Positions 7,838-15,339 of a stretch of DNA of 42,925 bases are shown here, in pieces (position 1 is the first letter of the stretch; every line of letters begins with the position of its first letter). The DNA comes from Gemmataceae bacterium (GTDB lineage Bacteria > Planctomycetota > Planctomycetia > Gemmatales > Gemmataceae): positions 1-42,925 of the forward strand of contig JAIEQO010000572.1 in assembly GCA_019747655.1 (NCBI GenBank), written 5' to 3'. The notes beneath the pieces were generated by a model that was given only the letters and a program-made list of their open reading frames with translations, had not been told where the DNA came from and ran no database searches. Position numbers and translations under genes: made by a program.

Positions 7838-8791
7838 ATGTTGTTCGACAAGCTGTGCGGCATCGTCGAACGGCCGGCCGCCCTCTACGCGCCCGTCCGT
7901 GGCGAACGCTTCCCGCCCGCGCTGACCGTCGAGTTACTGAAGGTGCGTCGGGTGGCGGAGGAGGCGAGCATTTTCGAGTTCCCGGTCACCCCCCACGACG
8001 TCGATTTTCGTGAGGACGTGATCCGGGAGAACCGGGAACTCCTCGGCGACCGGTTCTGCCTCCCGTTCCGGACCGTGGCCGTCGAGGACAAGGCGTCCTG
8101 CGTGATCCTCCAGGACACCGTCCCGAACGCGAAAGGACTCGCCCCGGAGCGGTTCTTCGTGGAGATCTACCCGGTGTTCGCGAACGAGGAGCACTACATC
8201 CGGCGGGACCGGTCCTGGGAGTTCCAACTCCTCCGGATGCTCGATACCCCCGAGGACGCGATGAAGGTCGTCTGGGGAACCCTCTCGGACTTGCGGTACG
8301 AGGACTACCGCCTCCCCCGCGCGCCGGTCCAATACGGCTGCGGGGGCGCCATGATGGCGACGAAGAAGGGGGTCTTCCATTACGCCCTCGGTGAGGCCGC
8401 CAGGGACGACGTGAAGCACGCCCTGGACAACGTGCGGATCGGGATCGAGGAGTTGGCCTACGCGAACATGCCGTCCCGCTGGGTGGTCGAGATCCTGACC
8501 GCCCAGTCCCGCGAGGCGGCGAAGGCGGGGCGGCTCCGGCGGGCGCACCAGCGGCCGCGGTTCACGACCCTCACCCCGGACGAACTCCGTAAGCTGTTCG
8601 GCCGGGAGGACGACCGCGAGCGGAAGTCGCCCGTCGCCCACCAGCGCCGCGGCCACTGGCGGCTGCTGCAAAGCGAGCGGTTCGCCAAGTCCGGGCTGAA
8701 AGGCCGGCACCTCTGGATCGAGGCCACGTGGGTCGGCGAGACGGAGGCGGTCGTCGGCAACAAGAAGTACATCGTCCGGACCGACCTCTGA
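7838..8791 (+). CDS. Phage/plasmid-type hypothetical protein
   Basis: The protein has 317 residues, is soluble and lacks a signal peptide. I do not recognise its N-terminal two-thirds. The C-terminus follows a pattern seen in many phage and mobile-element hypotheticals: HQRRGHWRLLQSERF, then GRHLWIEATWVG and a closing YIVRTDL. A YGCGGAMMATKKG segment lies mid-protein. The ATG at 7838 follows a purine stretch (cggggaac). It is followed by a 530-bp non-coding stretch and then the DUF932 gene. The two are probably functionally related cargo of the same element, judging only from context. Confidence 0.8.
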   Translation: MLFDKLCGIVERPAALYAPVRGERFPPALTVELLKVRRVAEEASIFEFPVTPHDVDFREDVIRENRELLGDRFCLPFRTVAVEDKASCVILQDTVPNAKGLAPERFFVEIYPVFANEEHYIRRDRSWEFQLLRMLDTPEDAMKVVWGTLSDLRYEDYRLPRAPVQYGCGGAMMATKKGVFHYALGEAARDDVKHALDNVRIGIEELAYANMPSRWVVEILTAQSREAAKAGRLRRAHQRPRFTTLTPDELRKLFGREDDRERKSPVAHQRRGHWRLLQSERFAKSGLKGRHLWIEATWVGETEAVVGNKKYIVRTDL

Positions 8792-9170
8792 CCGGTCGGA
8801 TCGGCGCTGACGCTCCCCGAGACCAACGTGGGGCAGTACGGCGGCGCAGGTTCTCTTCACTCAGGTGCATGAAGAGCAGCTCTCGCCGTCCGTAACCGGC
8901 GCAGTAGGTGATCCGGCTCGCCAGTCCTATCGCCGGACTTTCCGCCTTGCCTCTCCCCGCTCCCTCTCGGTGTACTCCGCCCGAACTCGACCTAGCCTTA
9001 CCCTCTACCGGCGTGTAACGCCGAGCGTGGAAGAACACTTTTCGTCACGCCTCCCGGCCCTCCTCCGGCCGCTCCGCGGAGCGAACGGCACGCCAGGGAA
9101 ACGGCACCCCTGTCATGCCGTTCGCCGCGCTCCGCGGCCTCCGGCAGTCCGAGTCGGCGGGAACAGTGGT

Positions 9171-9197
9171 CGCCGCTTCGCGGCGGCCTTGTTTTTT
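9171..9197 (+). terminator. Hairpin with T-run
   Basis: CGCCGC-TTC-GCGGCG forms a 6-bp stem with a three-base loop at 9171-9185. It is followed within five bases by GTTTTTT (9191-9197). It has the form of a rho-independent terminator on the plus strand. The nearest upstream plus-strand gene ends 380 bp earlier, so it may instead attenuate a leader transcript. Confidence 0.45.
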
Positions 9198-9209
9198 CGC
9201 TGCGCTCAT

Positions 9210-9281
9210 CCCCCTGACGGGAGGGGAGCGGTGTGTCTGGTCACGGGGCGAAGACACGCCCGCTCCCCTCCCGCCAGGGGG
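9210..9281. repeat. Large imperfect inverted repeat upstream of the DUF932 gene
   Basis: The outer arms 9210-9230 and 9261-9281 are complementary over 21 bp with one mismatch (ccccctgacgggagg against its partner ending cccgccaggggg). An inner pair (gtgtct/agacac) extends the hairpin. The C/G-block style resembles the palindromes at 19751 and 38769, although the sequences are not identical. Confidence 0.65.
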
Positions 9282-9323
9282 AACGCCCTGGGGAGGGGGT
9301 GGGCGAAACCACGGAGGATAGAC

Positions 9324-10091
9324 ATGGAACTCGATCGATACGCCACCATCCAGCAGACGACCCGCCACCCCGAGAAGACGACCGAAGTCTACCGGTTCAT
9401 CTCGACGAAGGAGGTGCTCGGAGCCTTCGCCGACCTCGGGTGGTTCCCGACCCGCGTCCGGGAGGCCGGGGTGCGAAAGCCCGAGAACCGCGGCTACCAG
9501 GGCCACATGGTGTGGCTCGACAACCCGACCTTCCACGCCCGTGAGGTCGGCGTCGGGGACGCGACCGGGCAGATCGTCCTTAAGACCGCGCACAACGGGC
9601 AGTCGTCCTTCCACCTGCACGCCGGGCTCCTCGAGAAGGTGTGCTCAAACGGGCTCGTCGTCCACCGGGACGAGCGGGTGTCGATCCCGCACCTCGGGTA
9701 CGCCCCGTGGATGGTGGAAGTCGCGTCCCGCGAGGTGTGCCGCCTCTTCCGCGGGGCGTTCGAGGAGCGGGAGCGGTGGCAGCGCATTCACCTGGAGCGG
9801 GACGCCCAACTCGCCTTCGCCGACGTGGCGATCGGCCTGCGGTTCGACCGCGCGGCCGTCGAGGTGGACCCGCGGGATCTCCTCACCCCGCGGCGGTGGC
9901 AGCAGGCGGAGCCGACCCTCTGGAACGTGTTCAACACGGTGCAGGAGAACATCATCCGGGGCGGGGTGCGGCAGCGGCCGCCGCATCGGAAGAGCTTCCG
10001 GAGCCGGGCCGTCCGGGACATCGACGAGGACGTGCGGATCAACCGGGAGCTCTGGCGGATCGCTGGTGAACTGGAGCGTGCGCTCAACTGA
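9324..10091 (+). CDS. DUF932 family protein (plasmid/phage-associated)
   Basis: This 255-residue protein has the DUF932 core. GGY-type N-terminal elements (TKEVLGAFADLGW, KPENRGYQGHMV) are followed by IVLKTAHNGQSSFHLHAGL and EKVCSNGLVV, the conserved segment of the family. DUF932 proteins are common on plasmids, phages and integrative elements, often near replication or anti-defence genes, but have no settled biochemical role. The ATG at 9324 is chosen over an upstream frame because ACGGAGGA lies at the right spacing (9311) and the preceding 150 codons are non-coding in character. A strong hairpin terminator follows directly after the stop. Confidence 0.85.
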   Translation: MELDRYATIQQTTRHPEKTTEVYRFISTKEVLGAFADLGWFPTRVREAGVRKPENRGYQGHMVWLDNPTFHAREVGVGDATGQIVLKTAHNGQSSFHLHAGLLEKVCSNGLVVHRDERVSIPHLGYAPWMVEVASREVCRLFRGAFEERERWQRIHLERDAQLAFADVAIGLRFDRAAVEVDPRDLLTPRRWQQAEPTLWNVFNTVQENIIRGGVRQRPPHRKSFRSRAVRDIDEDVRINRELWRIAGELERALN

Positions 10092-10097
10092 TGGTGC

Positions 10098-10124
10098 GGG
10101 CCGGGCCGTCTGTCGGCCCGGCCC
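10098..10124 (+). terminator. Rho-independent-type terminator after the DUF932 gene
   Basis: A perfect 11-bp G+C stem (GGGCCGGGCCG / CGGCCCGGCCC) with the five-base loop TCTGT starts seven bases after the stop codon. It is followed by ggctttctc. The T-run is short, but position and stability favour termination. Confidence 0.7.
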
Positions 10125-10262
10125 GGCTTTCTCGAGGAAACAGGGCGGCAACCGAAGTTTTCTCCACCGTCGCCGGATCGACCGACCCGGCTCGCCCATC
10201 GGCCGCGGCCCCCGTGTTCGACTCACGTCCGGGAAGCGGGTAGACTCGGGCGGCGGTCCCCG

Positions 10263-10979
10263 ATGCAACCGAGCGACGGACGAAACGAGAGCCCACTGAA
10301 CCAGACGGTCCGAGTCGAAACGGCCCCGGGACGGGCGCGCCCGGAGCGGCTGGTCGAGGTGGCCACTCCGCTCGATGAATTGAGCGTCGCCGGGTCCCTC
10401 GCGGAACTCGACCGCCACGAAAGCAGTCCGGGGTACGCGGCCCCCGCCGGGTTCGCCCGCGAGGTGCTCGGGCGCCTCGGCGAGGCGCTCGCGCGGATCG
10501 AGGTCAGCGCGGGGCTGCTGCGGATGACCGTCGCTTCCGCGGGGGAAGCGGAGTCGTGCCGGATCGCCCTTTCGCTCGCCCTCGAAGGAAACTCCCCGAC
10601 GAGCATCGGCGGACTGCTCGACGAGGCGGACGCGCACTTCGCGAAGTTCCAGGCGCGGGCCGAACTGCTCGCGGCCGCGGTGCTCGACGACCTGGCCGGC
10701 GACGGCCTGATGGGCATACCGGCCGCGGACCGAGGCGCGGTGATCGCGCGGCTCCGCCACACGCTCCTCCAAAGTAACTGCCGGGTCGTCTGCCCTCACT
10801 GCGCGAGCCCCTCGCTCCCCTACTTCCTCCCCCACACCGCCGAGGGCACAGTGCAGCTGCAACACAAGCAGACGAACCCGGTGGCGCACGCCGTTTTCGG
10901 CTCCCGCGTCGGCACCGACTTTCCCAGACTGCAACTCGCCCGCCTTTCCGGCGAGACCGCCGCCGAGTCGGGTGGCTGA
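10263..10979 (+). CDS. Element-encoded CxxC protein, paralogue A
   Basis: The protein has 238 residues. Its last 70 match the protein at 11616-12044: a LLQSNCRVVCPHCASPSLPY block with a CPHC knuckle, then GTVQLQHKQTNPVAH and FPRLQL. One CxxC pair plus nearby His residues suggests a small metal-binding domain, but a second cysteine pair is not visible. The first 165 residues are helical, alanine-rich and not shared with the paralogue. No known domain was recognised. ATG 10263 is used; the gene is convergent with the small minus-strand gene that ends at 11032. Confidence 0.75.
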   Translation: MQPSDGRNESPLNQTVRVETAPGRARPERLVEVATPLDELSVAGSLAELDRHESSPGYAAPAGFAREVLGRLGEALARIEVSAGLLRMTVASAGEAESCRIALSLALEGNSPTSIGGLLDEADAHFAKFQARAELLAAAVLDDLAGDGLMGIPAADRGAVIARLRHTLLQSNCRVVCPHCASPSLPYFLPHTAEGTVQLQHKQTNPVAHAVFGSRVGTDFPRLQLARLSGETAAESGG

Positions 10980-11031
10980 CCGCGACGCCCGCCGTCCGAC
11001 GCGAACGCCCCCGGTGATGCCGTCCCGGCGG

Positions 11032-11373
11032 TTAGTTGAGCAGCCCGTTCAACTCGGCGAGCACCTCGCGCAGCCGGCCGAGTCCGCCGACCTTGTCCGC
11101 GACGAGTACCACTTTCTCCACCTCGGCCGTGAGCGAAGAAAGTCCGCCGCTCTTCGCCGCGATCTCCTTCACCGCTCGGAGTTCCGCCGCGGTGATCGGC
11201 CCTTGACCCGCCTCGGCAGGCCGCCCGACCGGGCGGGCCTTTCGCGCCGTGACGGGGGAACACTTCTCGCCGAACTCCTTCTCGTACGCCGCCGCGATCT
11301 CCTTCGCCGTCGCCCGGGGTGACGCGGCCCAGAGCACCGCGCACCGCTCCGCCCTGCTCGCCGGTGTTGTCAC
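11032..11373 (-). CDS. Small putative regulatory protein
   Basis: From the GTG at 11373 the protein has 113 residues. The front part (ERCAVLWAASPRATAKEIAAAYEKEFGEKCSP, residues 10-41) fits a helix-turn-helix-like unit. A KARPVGRP linker follows, then a C-terminal amphipathic region (LTAEVEKVVLVADKVGGLGRLREVLAELN) that could form a dimerising coiled coil. It resembles planctomycete small proteins with KPKEIAEAYEKKHGVKVS-type helices, whose role is not established. DNA binding is inference. The gene lies between the two CxxC paralogues on the opposite strand and reads away from the palindrome at 11424-11446, which would lie in its upstream region. Confidence 0.65.
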   Translation of the reverse strand: MTTPASRAERCAVLWAASPRATAKEIAAAYEKEFGEKCSPVTARKARPVGRPAEAGQGPITAAELRAVKEIAAKSGGLSSLTAEVEKVVLVADKVGGLGRLREVLAELNGLLN

Positions 11374-11418
11374 GGGAACTGGCCTCGCCTTGCGCCGAAT
11401 CGGGGGTAGGATACTCCC

Positions 11419-11446
11419 ATTGTAACCGCTGCTTTCAGCAGCGGTT
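11419..11446. repeat. ATTGTAA-type palindrome, copy 1
   Basis: ATTGTAACC begins at 11419. Bases 11424-11432 (AACCGCTGC) and 11438-11446 (GCAGCGGTT) form a perfect 9-bp inverted repeat around TTTCA. The 20-base frame ATTGTAA-N5-6-GCTTTCA recurs at 12083 and 12152. It lies upstream of both the minus-strand gene (start 11373) and the plus-strand gene (start 11616), a good position for a shared operator. Confidence 0.6.
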
Positions 11447-11615
11447 TGCCTGTCCGGATGCACGGAGTAGGAACACGCGAGGCCGCTTTCCGATCCCCAT
11501 TCCTACCTCCGACTCCTCGCATCTCTCGGTGCGGGCAGTGGTTTCGAGTGCCGCCCCGTCCCCGGTGTGCAACCTCGGAAGGGGGAGACACTCCGGTCCG
11601 AAGCGAGTCGAAAAA

Positions 11616-12044
11616 ATGCCGGACCCGCGCCTTGACACGAAGCTCGACCCGATTGCCGAGCCGCACGTTCTTGACCCGTGCCAGCCGCTCAATGCGGTGC
11701 TCCGGAGCTACGACGCGCTCGGACTCGAAGCCTACGCGAACCTCGAACAGGCCCTCACGATCGTCGCCGGCGATCGGTTCCACAAGATGGCCAAGGCCGA
11801 AAGAACCACCTTCATCGCGAAGCTTCGTGAGCTGCTCCTCAAGAGCAACTGGCGACTCGTCTGCCCGGAATGCGGTGAGCCGTCCCTTCCCTATTTCCTT
11901 CAGCACACCAAGCAGGGCACCGTCCAACTTCAGCACAAGCACGCGACGCCCCCGGCCCACGTCGTCTACGGGACCAGGGACCAGAAGATCACCTTCCCCA
12001 TCTTGACGCTTGTTCAGGTCGAGACTTCTGACGCGGAAAAATGA
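11616..12044 (+). CDS. Element-encoded CxxC protein, paralogue B
   Basis: The protein of 142 residues starts MPDPRLDTKLD. Its second half (LLKSNWRLVCPECGEPSLPY, then GTVQLQHKHATPPAH and ITFPILTL) is clearly homologous to the C-terminus of the gene at 10263. It therefore consists of the shared domain plus a shorter helical N-terminus (LEQALTIVAGDRFHKMAKAERTTF). The ATG at 11616 follows an A-rich, purine-rich leader (gagtcgaaaaa). Two single-domain relatives on one element suggest a useful, duplicated nucleic-acid- or metal-binding module; the function is unknown. ATTGTAA palindromes flank the gene on both sides. Confidence 0.75.
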   Translation: MPDPRLDTKLDPIAEPHVLDPCQPLNAVLRSYDALGLEAYANLEQALTIVAGDRFHKMAKAERTTFIAKLRELLLKSNWRLVCPECGEPSLPYFLQHTKQGTVQLQHKHATPPAHVVYGTRDQKITFPILTLVQVETSDAEK

Positions 12045-12082
12045 TGGTGCGCCTTGACCGCGAGCGATTGCCCGCTACCATT

Positions 12083-12114
12083 ATTGTAACCTTTGCTTTC
12101 AAAGCGATGGTTAC
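12083..12114. repeat. ATTGTAA-type palindrome, copy 2
   Basis: Bases 12086-12114 form a 29-bp near-perfect palindrome: GTAACC-ttt-GCTTT-C-AAAGC-gat-GGTTAC. Only the two three-base spacers fail to pair. Its stem differs in sequence from copy 1 yet keeps pairing, so pairing itself appears conserved. It lies 39 bp after the CxxC-B stop. Confidence 0.65.
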
Positions 12115-12151
12115 AAGAGAGCGGGCGGTCCGCTCTTTCCTCCTGCCCCGG

Positions 12152-12171
12152 ATTGTAAGCGAGGCTTTCAA
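12152..12171. repeat. ATTGTAA-type motif, degenerate copy 3
   Basis: ATTGTAAGCGAGGCTTTCAA matches the left halves of copies 1 and 2 (ATTGTAAcc...GCTTTCA) but lacks a well-paired right arm. It ends three bases before the GTG start of the gene at 12174, so a protein bound here would cover the ribosome-site region of that gene. Confidence 0.5.
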
Positions 12172-12173
12172 TC

Positions 12174-12782
12174 GTGGCGTCGGACGGCACAAGCCTGGTC
12201 GCCGACATCCTGGCCACGAAGGTCCGCTGCGCCCTCGGGGAGCAGCTCGACGAATGGGCGTCTGAATCAACCCTCGACCGAATGGTCAGCGCGGGGCTTC
12301 TCGCGAAGATCCCGGCGCTCGTCCGCTACCCGCTCCTCAAGATCGAGGAGCCGCTCGACGTCTGGCTCCCCGACGACCACCCATCGTGGCGGGGCGACCC
12401 CGAGAAGCTCGCCTACCAGGCCCAGAGCCGGTGGCGGGATCTCGGGACGAAACTCGCGACCGCGTTCGTCGCGACGCCCAAGCTTGCCCGGCGCACCGGA
12501 GGAGTGGCGACAGGAGAGATCCGTCAGCCGCTTCAGGTGACGCACGATGTCCACCTGCTCGAGTGCTGGCGGGCGTTGAGCGCGGAAGCGCGAGACGCCT
12601 GGGAAGGCGAGGACCATCTCCGCGCAAACGGCTGGGGCCGCCGGCGAAAAGTTCCCGACGCCCTGACGACGATCGACGGACAGCGCTTTGCGATCGAGTT
12701 CGCGGGCGCGTACGACGCGGACCGGGTCCGGGAGTTTCAGGACTGGTGCCTGCGCGAGCGGCTCCCCTACGTGCTCTTTTGA
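12174..12782 (+). CDS. Replication-type/nuclease-like hypothetical protein
   Basis: The protein has 202 residues, begins at GTG 12174 and is soluble. I do not recognise a named family. The C-terminal part (KVPDALTTIDGQRFAIEFAG, then AYDADRVREFQDWC and LPYVLF) has the strand-turn-strand layout of PD-(D/E)xK-like or replication-relaxation C-terminal domains, where PD...ExA replaces the canonical PD...ExK. The missing lysine argues against an ordinary nuclease. A mid-protein HDVHLLECWRAL segment resembles that seen in plasmid replication-relaxation proteins. It is followed after eight bases by the next gene, in one operon with the ATPase. Confidence 0.7.
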   Translation: MASDGTSLVADILATKVRCALGEQLDEWASESTLDRMVSAGLLAKIPALVRYPLLKIEEPLDVWLPDDHPSWRGDPEKLAYQAQSRWRDLGTKLATAFVATPKLARRTGGVATGEIRQPLQVTHDVHLLECWRALSAEARDAWEGEDHLRANGWGRRRKVPDALTTIDGQRFAIEFAGAYDADRVREFQDWCLRERLPYVLF

Positions 12783-12790
12783 GGTTCACC

Positions 12791-13429
12791 ATGATTGCTG
12801 ACGAAACCCAAGAGCACGGGCTCATGACGATTTCGATCTACGCCCGCGCTCATCCCGGGGTCACGCGGAAAGCTCACGAGAAAGCCTTCGCGAGAGAGGT
12901 TGACCAGGGGCGCATCAAGGCTTACGCCCTCCGCGGGCGCGAGCACTACTACATCCTGACGGGTCGGGAGTGTAAAGCTCGGGGCCTTCATCGAAAACGC
13001 TCTCGGCCGTACGGCGCCCAAGCTCTCGTCACGCATATGGGCTACCTGCTGTATGCGGTCGAGAAGGGCGTCTCTCGTCTGACCCATGCCGAGGTCGCAG
13101 AGCGAACGCCAGAGCTTCTCGTCCCCGGCCTTTCGGCCGACCGGTACGTGCTGCTCGACGACGGCAAAACGCTCGGGCTTCTCCTCGTCGATTGCGGTTC
13201 GGATGTCCGCCACATCGCACGGAAAGTCAAGGCGCAAGTCGAGCGTCGCCGCCAGGCGAGCGAGGAATGGCGAGAGATAATTCGCCTCCGCGCCTTCCGC
13301 GTCCTCGTGATCGTGGCCCACCAGCAAAAGGCAAAGCGCTTACGAAGGCACTTGAACAACTGGGGCGGCGAGTTCGAGGTCGTCGTGTTCGAGGAGATGG
13401 AGGGGCTCATCATGGAGAACACGAGATGA
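12791..13429 (+). CDS. Putative plasmid replication-relaxation-like protein
   Basis: The ATG at 12791 gives 212 residues; the longer frame upstream is a shadow of the previous gene. The N-terminal ~60 residues (SIYARAHPGVTRKAHEKAFAR ... GREHYYILTGREC) look like a winged helix. The C-terminal half (FRVLVIVAHQQKAKRLRRHL, then FEVVVFEEMEG) alternates strands and helices as in replication-relaxation proteins of mobile elements. The assignment is by general resemblance and context, not by a diagnostic motif. The stop overlaps the next start (ATGA at 13426). Confidence 0.65.
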   Translation: MIADETQEHGLMTISIYARAHPGVTRKAHEKAFAREVDQGRIKAYALRGREHYYILTGRECKARGLHRKRSRPYGAQALVTHMGYLLYAVEKGVSRLTHAEVAERTPELLVPGLSADRYVLLDDGKTLGLLLVDCGSDVRHIARKVKAQVERRRQASEEWREIIRLRAFRVLVIVAHQQKAKRLRRHLNNWGGEFEVVVFEEMEGLIMENTR

Positions 13430-13791
13430 ACTACCTCGACCTCTTCGTCGCGCTGAAGTACGCGGCCGACCACCCGGAAGAGAACGTGTGGACCGACTGG
13501 GACAAGTCGGGCATCGATTACCAGGCGCTCCCCGCCCTCGAAGGTTCGGGGCTCGAACCGTACTTTCGCCACACGAGCATGCAGGGTGCGCCGATCTCGG
13601 ACGACACCGAGATCCCGTTCCTTCTCTTTCTGCTCTTTCTGGTCCTCTCGTTCTTTCAGCCGTGGGAGGCGCTCGAGCGGCAAGGCGCGCTAGCGCTTCA
13701 AGTAATCAAGGCCCAGGGGCGACCACGGATCAACTCGCCCTCGTGGGAGGAGATGGTGGCCCTTCTCGAAAAGGAGCGTTCCCGTGCGTGA
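13426..13791 (+). CDS. Small single-pass membrane protein
   Basis: The protein has 121 residues. A strong hydrophobic helix (IPFLLFLLFLVLSFF, about residues 64-79) follows a soluble acidic N-terminus and precedes a helical C-terminus. It is joined to its neighbours by overlaps on both sides: its ATG lies on the previous stop, and its tail covers the GTG of the ATPase gene by 8 bp. This tight coupling suggests it partners the coupling-type ATPase, perhaps anchoring it at the membrane, since that ATPase has no transmembrane helices of its own. The role is inferred from context. Confidence 0.75.
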   Translation: MNYLDLFVALKYAADHPEENVWTDWDKSGIDYQALPALEGSGLEPYFRHTSMQGAPISDDTEIPFLLFLLFLVLSFFQPWEALERQGALALQVIKAQGRPRINSPSWEEMVALLEKERSRA

Positions 13792-15166
13792 TATCGACCA
13801 TGCCCTCTACGTCGGTCGGGCCGCTGAAACCGGCGAGGCGGTCTTCTGGGACATGCGCCAACTGACCCACACGAACATCGCGGGACCGACCGGCTCGCGA
13901 AAGTCGAGTGGGTTGATTCTCGGGCTTCTCCGCCAAATCGTGAAGCGAAGGACGCACACCGTCCGCTACCTCGACCTAAACGGCGACGAGGCGATGGACC
14001 GCTCGCTCGACTGGCTCGGGGAAACCGAGGGCATCCCGGTCAAGACGTTCACGACCGAGCCGAGAAAGCCGACCGTGATCTACAACCCGCTCCGCCAGCG
14101 GCATCGGGAGAACCTCTCGCTCACCGAGAGTGCCGAGATCGATATCGCAGGGTTCGGCTCGGATCACGGAGACGAGTACGGGAAGCGGCACTTCGCCTCG
14201 ATGGACAAGCAGGTCTTCACCCGCGGGCTCGAAAAGTGGACGCCGACGAGCTACGCCGAACTCCACGAACGCCTCCTCGCCCCCGGCGCGCAGCGGGACC
14301 TGAAGCTCCCCGATAAGGTCTGGGACCACTCGACTCAAGTGCGGGCGGACATCGAGGACCGGGCAAAGCTCATCGCCATGAACGCCGGACCGGAAGACGT
14401 CCCGCCGTCCGTGTGGGGCGGGCGCCTCGAACTTTCGGACGGCATCGAGCGACCGGAAATCAACATCGCGGTGTTGCCCACGATGACGCAAGGAATGACG
14501 AACCGCGGCGTCGCGCGGGGGCTGGTCCAAGACGTCATCGCGGCGCGGCGGATTCATCCCGGGCCGATGCTGCCCGAGATCCTGGTCATCGACGACGGCG
14601 GCGGGATCATGACCGGAAGCCTCTCGACGATCTTCTCGCAGTGCCGAAAGTACGGGGTCACGATCATCTACGCCCACCAGACGCTCTCGCAGCTCCGGAC
14701 CAGGACGCATGACTATGCGGGGGAGGTGCTGGGGAACTCGCACTCCCTTGCATACTTCGGCCCCTTTACGGACAAGGACGCGGCGGAGCTCGCGTCGCGG
14801 CTTTCGGGCGAACGCTTGAAGGACTTCGGCGGCAGGGACGGCCAGGGCCGCGCCCTTTCGCGCGAGGCGCTCGTGCCACGCTACGGCGTGGAGGAACTGC
14901 TCGGCGTCGGACGAGTCCCCGGACGCGCGGTCATGCATGTCCAGCCCGGTACCGGTCTCGCGCAGTTCAAGCACGCAATCATCGTCGATGTGCCCTTCAC
15001 GATGAGCGAGGAGAAGCACCAAGAGATCCTCGCCCGCCCCTGGCCCGGAAAACCGGAGGAGACAATCGTCGCAGCCGAATACAAGAAGCCCGAAGGACCA
15101 AAGAAGCCCTCGCCCGAGGAGCGAGAGCAGAACCCGATCCTCAAAAAGCTCAAGCGGGCCAAATGA
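13784..15166 (+). CDS. TraD/VirD4/HerA-like DNA-transfer ATPase with variant P-loop
   Basis: The 460-residue protein has the layout of type IV coupling/HerA-FtsK-type ATPases. These are HTNIAGPTGSRKSSGLIL (P-loop region, residues 29-46), an RYLDLNGDEAMD strand, ILVIDDGGGIM (Walker-B-like, Asp270-Asp271) and IIYAHQTLSQLR (a motif-III/Gln sensor as in VirD4 proteins). The P-loop reads GPTGSRKS, with Arg39 where GK would be expected, and the acidic residue after Walker-B Asp is Asp rather than Glu. No membrane helix is present; the upstream single-pass protein may serve as anchor. A lysine/proline-rich tail (KKPEGPKKPSPEEREQ) ends the protein. Start GTG 13784. The likely role is DNA pumping or transfer of the element, if active. 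Confidence 0.82.
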   Translation: MRDIDHALYVGRAAETGEAVFWDMRQLTHTNIAGPTGSRKSSGLILGLLRQIVKRRTHTVRYLDLNGDEAMDRSLDWLGETEGIPVKTFTTEPRKPTVIYNPLRQRHRENLSLTESAEIDIAGFGSDHGDEYGKRHFASMDKQVFTRGLEKWTPTSYAELHERLLAPGAQRDLKLPDKVWDHSTQVRADIEDRAKLIAMNAGPEDVPPSVWGGRLELSDGIERPEINIAVLPTMTQGMTNRGVARGLVQDVIAARRIHPGPMLPEILVIDDGGGIMTGSLSTIFSQCRKYGVTIIYAHQTLSQLRTRTHDYAGEVLGNSHSLAYFGPFTDKDAAELASRLSGERLKDFGGRDGQGRALSREALVPRYGVEELLGVGRVPGRAVMHVQPGTGLAQFKHAIIVDVPFTMSEEKHQEILARPWPGKPEETIVAAEYKKPEGPKKPSPEEREQNPILKKLKRAK

Positions 15167-15339
15167 CCACACCCTGTGTGTGATGCGTCCGAATGGAGAT
15201 TCATGCTCCAAGCGCTAGGACTCTAACAGACCGCGCACGAACGAGCTTTACCGCCCAAGACGAGACAACACGGAACGGCACGTCAGTGTCGTGCCCTGTT
15301 GTACTGGAGTTCGCTTAACCAGCAACCACGGAGGAGCAA

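Larger units (their letters stand above)
8792..9323. other. Long 5' region of the DUF932 gene, rich in palindromes
   Basis: No gene is supported in these 532 bp. The region holds a 9-bp inverted repeat (cgaacggca ... tgccgttcg, about 9081-9127), a terminator-like hairpin at 9171-9197 and a large near-perfect hairpin at 9210-9281 that ends about 40 bp before the DUF932 start. It may contain the promoter and control region of the downstream gene. Confidence 0.45.

Noticed and set aside
8865-9323. Upstream extension of the DUF932 frame
   Set aside because: Non-coding composition with palindromes; a strong ribosome site lies directly before ATG 9324.
11500-12120. CRISPR-like array from the ATTGTAA palindromes
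   Set aside because: Only three copies, at uneven spacing and with diverged stems; spacers contain genes and there are no cas genes.
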